Program-made: the position numbers and the translations under genes | Notes under the pieces: generated by a model | Told to the model about the DNA's origin: nothing | Databases searched by the model: none | What the model saw: only the letters and a program-made list of their open reading frames with translations | DNA from: Bacillota bacterium | GTDB taxonomy: Bacteria; Bacillota; Sulfobacillia; RBS10-35; JAJYVN01 | Direction of reading: 5' to 3' | Assembly (NCBI GenBank): GCA_021791995.1 | Contig: JAJYVN010000020.1 | Location: 1-18,465, forward strand | Length of the DNA: 18,465 nt | Part shown: positions 13,835-18,465 of the stretch, in pieces | How positions within the stretch are numbered: the stretch's first letter is position 1 | Layout: each line of letters opens with the position of its first letter

Positions 13835-15313
13835 GTGGAGAGGCTTGACATTCCCGTGGTGCGTTACGATGCCGGGGCGGCATCGTTTTTAGCGGACCTG
13901 GGGTATCACGCAGGTCCCGATGGTGTCTGGCGGAATGCTGCGGGGCGGAGCTTTGGACAGGTGATGACGGGAAAAGAGACCCCGTCTGCCCGGGTACGAA
14001 CCTGGGGCTGCCAGATGAACGAGATGGATAGCGAGAACATCGTCGGCCAACTCGCCACGCTGGGTTACACGCCCGACGGAATGGAAACCGAGGCGGATGT
14101 GGTGCTCCTGAACACCTGCGCGGTTCGGGAGACCGCTGCGGAACATACCCTGGGGGAGATCGGCCGACTGAGGGCAGTCAAGGCCGCGCGGCCCGAGGTC
14201 CTGTTGGGTGTCTGCGGTTGTCTGCCGCAGATGCCGGAGACCGTGGCCTACCTGCGTGAGCATGCACCACATGTGGACCTGATCTTCGGCACACATAACC
14301 TGCATACGCTTCCCATGCTCTTGCACCGGGCGTATGTGGCGGAAGAGCAGACCATCGATGTCTGGAAGCAGGCTGCTGCAACGGTGGAGCACCTGCCGGC
14401 GCGGCGGTCCGAGAGTCGGCGGGCCTGGGTCAACATCATCTACGGGTGTGACAAGTACTGCACGTACTGCATCGTTCCCACCACGCGCGGCAGGGAACGG
14501 TCCCGGCGTCCAGCGGATGTCTTGGCGGAGGTGGAGCAACTGGCTTCGGCCGGTTACCGGGAGATCACGCTGCTGGGGCAGAACGTGAACTCTTATGGCC
14601 ACGACCTGGATGCGGGCTATGACTTCGCGGATTTGCTGCGCGATGTGGCAAGGGTTCCAGGCATTCGTTGGGTCCGATACACCACCAGTCACCCGCGCGA
14701 TTTCACGCTGCGGATGGTAGAGACCATCGCTTCCCATCCGAAGATCTGTGAGCACTTTCATTTGCCCGTGCAGTCTGGTTCCGATGCGGTGCTACGTTGG
14801 ATGAACCGCGGATACACGTGCGCACAGTACCTGGATTTGATTCGCACGGTCCGCCACCTCTTGCCACACGCCTCGATTACAACGGATATCATCGTGGGCT
14901 TTCCCCGGGAGACCGAGGAGGATTTTCTCCAGACCCTCGCGCTTGTTGAGGAGGTTGGGTATGACAATGCCTACACCTTCATCTATAGTCCCAGGGCAGG
15001 AACTCCCGCGATGCGTTGGCAGGACCCGGTTTCCCCAGAGGTGAAAAAGGAACGGCTGGATCGACTGAACGCCCTGCAGTATGCGATTAGCCGCCGGAAG
15101 AATGAGGCCCTGGTCGGTACCGAGCATGAGGTACTGGTGGAGGGCCCCAGTCGCAAGAGTGCTGAATTCTTCACAGCCCGGACGCGAACAAACCGCTTGG
15201 TGCTCGTGCCTGCCCGTGCTGGTGCGGAGAACCGCTTTGGCCGGGCCCGCGTTACCGCTGCGCAGACCTGGACGTTGCATGGGGAACTGGCTGCCCTCGA
15301 GGAGGCGGAGTAG
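13835..15313 (+). CDS. miaB: tRNA-2-methylthio-N6-dimethylallyladenosine synthase MiaB
   Basis: MiaB is a radical SAM methylthiotransferase that adds the 2-methylthio group to i6A37 of tRNAs reading UNN codons, using two iron-sulfur clusters. The 492-residue product has the N-terminal UPF0004 cluster cysteines C59 (TWGCQMNEMDSE), C95 (NTCAVRE) and C127 (GVCGCLPQ), the radical SAM cysteines C205, C209 and C212 in YGCDKYCTYCIVP, and a C-terminal TRAM-like segment. The RGRERSRR signature follows the SAM motif. The ~55-residue N-terminal extension is as in other Bacillota MiaB. The start is GTG at 13835 after a GGGGGGGCGG site. The stop is immediately followed, with no base between, by the stop of a gene on the other strand. 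ricA (ymcA) and cotE, which follow miaB in Bacillus, are absent. Confidence 0.96.
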   Translation: MERLDIPVVRYDAGAASFLADLGYHAGPDGVWRNAAGRSFGQVMTGKETPSARVRTWGCQMNEMDSENIVGQLATLGYTPDGMETEADVVLLNTCAVRETAAEHTLGEIGRLRAVKAARPEVLLGVCGCLPQMPETVAYLREHAPHVDLIFGTHNLHTLPMLLHRAYVAEEQTIDVWKQAAATVEHLPARRSESRRAWVNIIYGCDKYCTYCIVPTTRGRERSRRPADVLAEVEQLASAGYREITLLGQNVNSYGHDLDAGYDFADLLRDVARVPGIRWVRYTTSHPRDFTLRMVETIASHPKICEHFHLPVQSGSDAVLRWMNRGYTCAQYLDLIRTVRHLLPHASITTDIIVGFPRETEEDFLQTLALVEEVGYDNAYTFIYSPRAGTPAMRWQDPVSPEVKKERLDRLNALQYAISRRKNEALVGTEHEVLVEGPSRKSAEFFTARTRTNRLVLVPARAGAENRFGRARVTAAQTWTLHGELAALEEAE

Positions 15314-16399
15314 TTAGCGGCCGTCCAAGGTTGCGAGCAGGGCCGTGACTTCCGCGAATGGCGCCGCGTTCAAAAGCGTGAGCCGACCACCAACCCCGTT
15401 GCCATGGCGCCAGTCCGGATACACCAGGTCACGGTCATCGCGCGCCACCGCCCATGCCTGGTCGACGCTCCGCTGCACCGCCTGCAGATGCGCATCGTCT
15501 CCGACCGCTGTGGCCAAAAGGGCGAGGCCCCGGAAGAGCACGCTGTGAAACCACGGCGAGTCGCTGTACAGCCCGTCAGGGGCGAAGTGCTTGGCCGCCT
15601 CTACCGCCGAGGCCCGGGCTTCTGCGAGGTAGGACGATTGGCCGGTGTGACGGTGCAACAGGACCCCCGCCGCGATGGGGGTGCCGGTATTATACGACCA
15701 CTTGGTCTTCTCAATGGCGCCTCCCTCCACGCGCACGTTGTCCCAATACAGACCATCGGCGGGGTCACGTAGGGTCTTTACCGTCCATTCATACAGCTCT
15801 CGTGCCTGATTGAGGTAATCGGTTTCACCTGTCGCCTCATAAAGCAAAAGTGCCAGCACCGCAGCTGGTCCCGAGCAGCAGGTGTTCTTGCTGATCGGCT
15901 TCTGCTCACACCAATAGATGCCACCGCCCAGTTGCTCGTCCCAGCCGCTCCAGACGAAGTCCCAGGTCTTCTGGGCCTGCGCGATGGCCGCATCCTCTCC
16001 ACCCAGGCGGGCGTCCCGTAGGTGGTTCAGTCCCATCCAGACGTTATCGTCATAGAAGCGGTCGCCGCCGCCCGCAGCGACCACGTAGGAGGAGTAGCCC
16101 GGTACCCTCCCTGGGCGCTCGTCCCAGTAGGCGCGGGCTGCCTGCCGCAGGGCTGCCAGCGTCCCCCGTGCGCCTTCCCCAAGAGCTCCGCGTAGAGTGG
16201 CCACAGCGAGGACCGCCGTCCAGAGGGCACCAAAGGGCCAGTTGTAGGAATAGGGTTTGGTCTTGGGGGACGGTGGAATCTCCTCGGCAAAGAGGCCATT
16301 GGCGACCGAAAAGTGCCGCAGAACCGCTGCGCACGCCGTTCGAGCGCGCGTCTGGTTATCCTCCACCCTTGCCTCAAGCCAATCCGGCAGATCTCCCAT
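15314..16399 (-). CDS. Glycoside hydrolase family 76-like protein
   Basis: The 361-residue product looks like a family 76 (alpha/alpha)6-barrel hydrolase; characterised members are alpha-1,6-mannanases. The catalytic Asp pair is visible in FYDDNVWMGL, and further family blocks are GGGIYW, KNTCCSGPAAVLALLLYEATG, GLYWDN and WSYNTGTPIAAGVLLHRHTG. The start is ATG at 16399 with a strong AGGAGG site (16410-16417 on the + strand); the open frame beyond it toward 16792 runs into mutS and has no homology. There is no signal peptide, unlike the secreted enzymes, so the substrate is probably an internal glycan or oligosaccharide, which I cannot name. It lies opposite to its neighbours and interrupts the usual miaB-mutS order, which suggests an insertion. 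Confidence 0.85.
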   Translation of the reverse strand: MGDLPDWLEARVEDNQTRARTACAAVLRHFSVANGLFAEEIPPSPKTKPYSYNWPFGALWTAVLAVATLRGALGEGARGTLAALRQAARAYWDERPGRVPGYSSYVVAAGGGDRFYDDNVWMGLNHLRDARLGGEDAAIAQAQKTWDFVWSGWDEQLGGGIYWCEQKPISKNTCCSGPAAVLALLLYEATGETDYLNQARELYEWTVKTLRDPADGLYWDNVRVEGGAIEKTKWSYNTGTPIAAGVLLHRHTGQSSYLAEARASAVEAAKHFAPDGLYSDSPWFHSVLFRGLALLATAVGDDAHLQAVQRSVDQAWAVARDDRDLVYPDWRHGNGVGGRLTLLNAAPFAEVTALLATLDGR

Positions 16400-16487
16400 A
16401 ACCGCTTTCCCCTCCTGGTGAGGCCGTTTCTCCCACGGTGGACCCGATCCTTGTGTGCTTTCTCCGGATCCTGCTTTTTTGCGTTGG

Positions 16488-16498
16488 TATGGTAGACT
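16488..16498 (+). promoter_or_regulatory. Extended -10 promoter of mutS
   Basis: TATGGTAGACT fits the Bacillota TRTGN extended -10 followed by TAGACT (16493-16498). No clear -35 box is present 16-18 nt upstream, which is common with extended -10 promoters. The predicted start is near 16505, about 40 nt before the mutS TTG. Confidence 0.45.
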
Positions 16499-16507
16499 CG
16501 GCACTAT

Positions 16508-16517
16508 GGGTGCACCC
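16508..16517. promoter_or_regulatory. Palindrome GGGTGCACCC at the mutS transcription start
   Basis: This perfect 10-bp palindrome lies in the divergent gap between the hydrolase gene and mutS, just after the predicted mutS start point. Its position fits an operator, but no known regulator is implied. Confidence 0.35.
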
Positions 16518-16546
16518 GTGACAGGCCGATCGGGCGTGAGTCTGGC

Positions 16547-18465
16547 TTGAGCGAGGCGAGGAACCGGGGAGAAGGGACTTCGTCCGCGCGTGGGTCGACG
16601 CGTCCAATGCAAAGGCAGTATGCCGAATTGAAGATAGAGGCCGGCAAGGCTCTGCTGCTCTTCCGGCTCGGGGACTTTTATGAGCTCTTCGGGGACGATG
16701 CGGTGGAGGCGGCCCCCATCTTGGAGGTTGCACTCACCTCGCGCGAGATGACCCCAGGCGCGCGGACGCCGATGTGCGGCGTCCCGCACCATGCGCTGAC
16801 CACGTATCTGACGCGGCTACTCGCGGCCGGTCGATCGGTTGCGATCGCCGATCAAGTGGAGGATCCGGCCGAGGCCCAGGGTTTGGTTCGCCGGGAGATT
16901 GTCCAAATCATCACACCGGGGACCGTCACGGATCCTGAGCTGTTGGAGCGGCTTGGCGAGAGGCCACTGGCGGCGATTGCGCCCAGTGATGATACCTGGG
17001 GCCTGGCCATAGCGGACGTCTCCACGGGCCGTGTGCGGGTGGCGCTGTTGGATCCGGGCGATGGAGAACGCCAGGTGTGGGATGAGCTCTGCCGTATCGG
17101 TCCGGCTGAGGTGCTCCTTGAGCCGGGACGGCCGGCACTAGCGGATCGGCTCAAAACGGGCGGCATCACGGTGGCCGAACTGGATCGTGGAGCGTTCGAG
17201 AGCGGGCTGTCCGCTGCATTTGCGAATACGGTTGAGATGGATGCCGGTGCAAGGCGCGCGCTTGATGGCCTTTTGTCCTACCTTGATCGAACGGCACGGA
17301 CGGAGGTTCAGTTGCACCGTCTCGAAACGTACCGCCCCAGTGCGTTTATGGGACTGGATCCGGTGGCGCAGCGCAACCTGGAATTGACGGCGCGGTTCGA
17401 TGGGACCTCGGGCGGTGGTGGTACGCTGCTGGGCGTGGTGGACCGCACGGTGACCCCGATGGGGCGGCGTCAGTTGAAGACCTGGCTTTTGCATCCCCTA
17501 CTCAACGTGGATGCCATCATCCTGCGGCAGGCCGCCGTGCGGGAACTGGTCGCGGCTCCGCTGTTCCGTGAGGGATTGCGTCGGGTTCTGCGCAGGGTCT
17601 ATGACCTGCAACGGCTGGCGAATCGTGTCCTCTGCGAGCGGGCAACGCCGCGAGAACTGTGGGTGCTGGGTCTGTCGCTGCGCGCGCTGCCCGAGGCCCA
17701 ACGTGTCCTATCAGCCTGCGGCGCACCCCTTTTGGTGGAGCTATCGGGGGCTCTTGATCCGATGGAGGATGTCGCCGCACAGTTGGAACAGGCGTTGCAG
17801 GAGGATGCACCTGCCGTCCAGGGGCAACGGGGTATCTTTCGACCCGGATTCGATCCCGAGCTCGACCATCTGCGGACAGCCAGCGCCGAGGGACGGGCGT
17901 GGATTGCGGATCTGGAGCGGAGGGAGCGGGAGCGCACCGGCATCCGTTCCCTGAAGGTTGGCTTTAACCGGGTCTTTGGTTACTACCTCGAAATCAGCGC
18001 GGCCAATCTCGGGTCGGTTCCTGGCGACTATCAACGCCGGCAGACGCTGGCGGGTGGGGAGCGCTTCGTCACCCCAGAACTCAAAGAGCTGGAAGAGCGC
18101 ATCCTTGGAGCGGAGGAACGCTCCCTGCGGCGGGAGTGGGAGCTCTTCGTCGATTTGCGCCGGCAACTGGTCGGCCGCGCGGAAAGTCTGGAGCGTACGG
18201 CGGATGCCATCGCTACGCTGGATACCATCGCCTCATTGGCTGAAGTGGCTTCCCGGGGCGGGTGGGTGTGCCCCGTGTGCGATGACGGGGTTGATCTGGT
18301 GATCCGCGATGGTCGGCATCCGGTTCTGGAGCAACTCCTGGGGCCTGGGCGCTTTGTCCCCAACGATGTGGAGCTGCAAGGACGGGCGCGGCGGTTCTTA
18401 CTCATCACCGGCCCGAATATGGCGGGAAAATCCACCTATATGCGCCAGGTGGCGCTCATCACCAT
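16547..18465 (+). CDS. mutS: DNA mismatch repair ATPase MutS, 3' partial
   Basis: MutS recognises mismatches and small loops and starts repair together with MutL. The frame is open to the right edge (639 codons). Seen in order: the mismatch-binding domain with the Phe-X-Glu motif in FRLGDFYELF, the PMCGVPHHA and QVEDPAEA blocks, TPGT, the connector and lever domains with RRQLKTWLLHPL, the clamp with GYYLEIS, and the ATPase Walker A GPNMAGKSTYMRQ just before the edge. The start is uncertain: TTG at 16547 gives an N-terminus running through STRPMQRQY, which matches the family's TPMM-QY beginning; ATG at 16607 would drop that part and has no ribosome site. The rest of the ATPase domain lies outside the window. 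Confidence 0.95.
   Translation, partial: MSEARNRGEGTSSARGSTRPMQRQYAELKIEAGKALLLFRLGDFYELFGDDAVEAAPILEVALTSREMTPGARTPMCGVPHHALTTYLTRLLAAGRSVAIADQVEDPAEAQGLVRREIVQIITPGTVTDPELLERLGERPLAAIAPSDDTWGLAIADVSTGRVRVALLDPGDGERQVWDELCRIGPAEVLLEPGRPALADRLKTGGITVAELDRGAFESGLSAAFANTVEMDAGARRALDGLLSYLDRTARTEVQLHRLETYRPSAFMGLDPVAQRNLELTARFDGTSGGGGTLLGVVDRTVTPMGRRQLKTWLLHPLLNVDAIILRQAAVRELVAAPLFREGLRRVLRRVYDLQRLANRVLCERATPRELWVLGLSLRALPEAQRVLSACGAPLLVELSGALDPMEDVAAQLEQALQEDAPAVQGQRGIFRPGFDPELDHLRTASAEGRAWIADLERRERERTGIRSLKVGFNRVFGYYLEISAANLGSVPGDYQRRQTLAGGERFVTPELKELEERILGAEERSLRREWELFVDLRRQLVGRAESLERTADAIATLDTIASLAEVASRGGWVCPVCDDGVDLVIRDGRHPVLEQLLGPGRFVPNDVELQGRARRFLLITGPNMAGKSTYMRQVALIT

Noticed and set aside
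13636..13848. A 70-codon + strand open frame upstream of miaB
   Set aside because: It overlaps the miaB promoter and start and has an atypical composition.
16400..16792. An N-terminal extension of the GH76-like frame
   Set aside because: It would overlap mutS and its promoter, and the AGGAGG site points to ATG 16399.
1..18465. CRISPR arrays, tRNA or rRNA genes, T-box leaders, intact insertion sequences
   Set aside because: None seen: no regular short repeats with spacers, no cloverleaf, no T-box sequence, and no transposase motif. A his-operon T-box, if any, would lie left of the window.

Overview
The window is GC-rich bacterial chromosome from what looks like a spore-forming Bacillota (Firmicutes) lineage. 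Evidence for this is RNase Y (rny) followed by a YmdB-type phosphodiesterase, a YtxC-family protein, a miaB and mutS neighbourhood like that of Bacillus, Shine-Dalgarno sites rich in GGAGG/GGGGG, and frequent GTG and TTG starts. The high GC and start-codon habit would fit a Sulfobacillus/Thermaerobacter-like or Alicyclobacillus-like group, but I cannot fix the genus from this sequence.

Layout. (1) Positions 2-5831 hold the distal part of a compact histidine operon on the + strand: a hisD-hisC fusion (5' end outside the window), hisB, hisH, hisA, hisF and a hisI-hisE fusion. Gaps are 26 nt or less, and hisA and hisF overlap by 11 nt. (2) A YtxC-like gene follows 58 nt later, then a 258-nt gap, thpR (RNA 2',3'-cyclic phosphodiesterase) and recA. 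(3) A 285-nt spacer after recA holds a good sigma-A-type promoter, an intrinsic terminator only about 70 nt behind it, and a long inverted repeat ending just before the rny start. (4) rny, ymdB and an M19 dipeptidase form a tight cluster. (5) After a strong hairpin comes an unrecognised protein with a MerR-like helix-turn-helix, a coiled coil and a basic Trp-containing tail. Convergent with it is a 49-residue membrane protein on the - strand with its own promoter. (6) Positions 13241-13834 have no credible gene but many perfect inverted repeats, some nested, including a 14-bp stem. This could be a structured RNA or a decayed mobile element. (7) miaB (+) abuts a glycoside hydrolase family 76-like gene (-) with no base between the stop codons, and mutS (+) runs off the right edge.

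How the parts work together. The his genes cover the pathway from phosphoribosyl-ATP to histidine except hisG (and hisZ or histidinol-phosphatase), which must lie elsewhere. recA and mutS are DNA repair genes, rny and thpR are RNA metabolism genes, miaB is tRNA modification, and YtxC and YmdB suggest sporulation or developmental links. The best candidates for undescribed biology are the promoter-terminator-stem arrangement before rny, the HTH/coiled-coil protein with the facing small membrane protein, the structured island 13299-13593, and the unusual Walker A Pro-to-His change in RecA.
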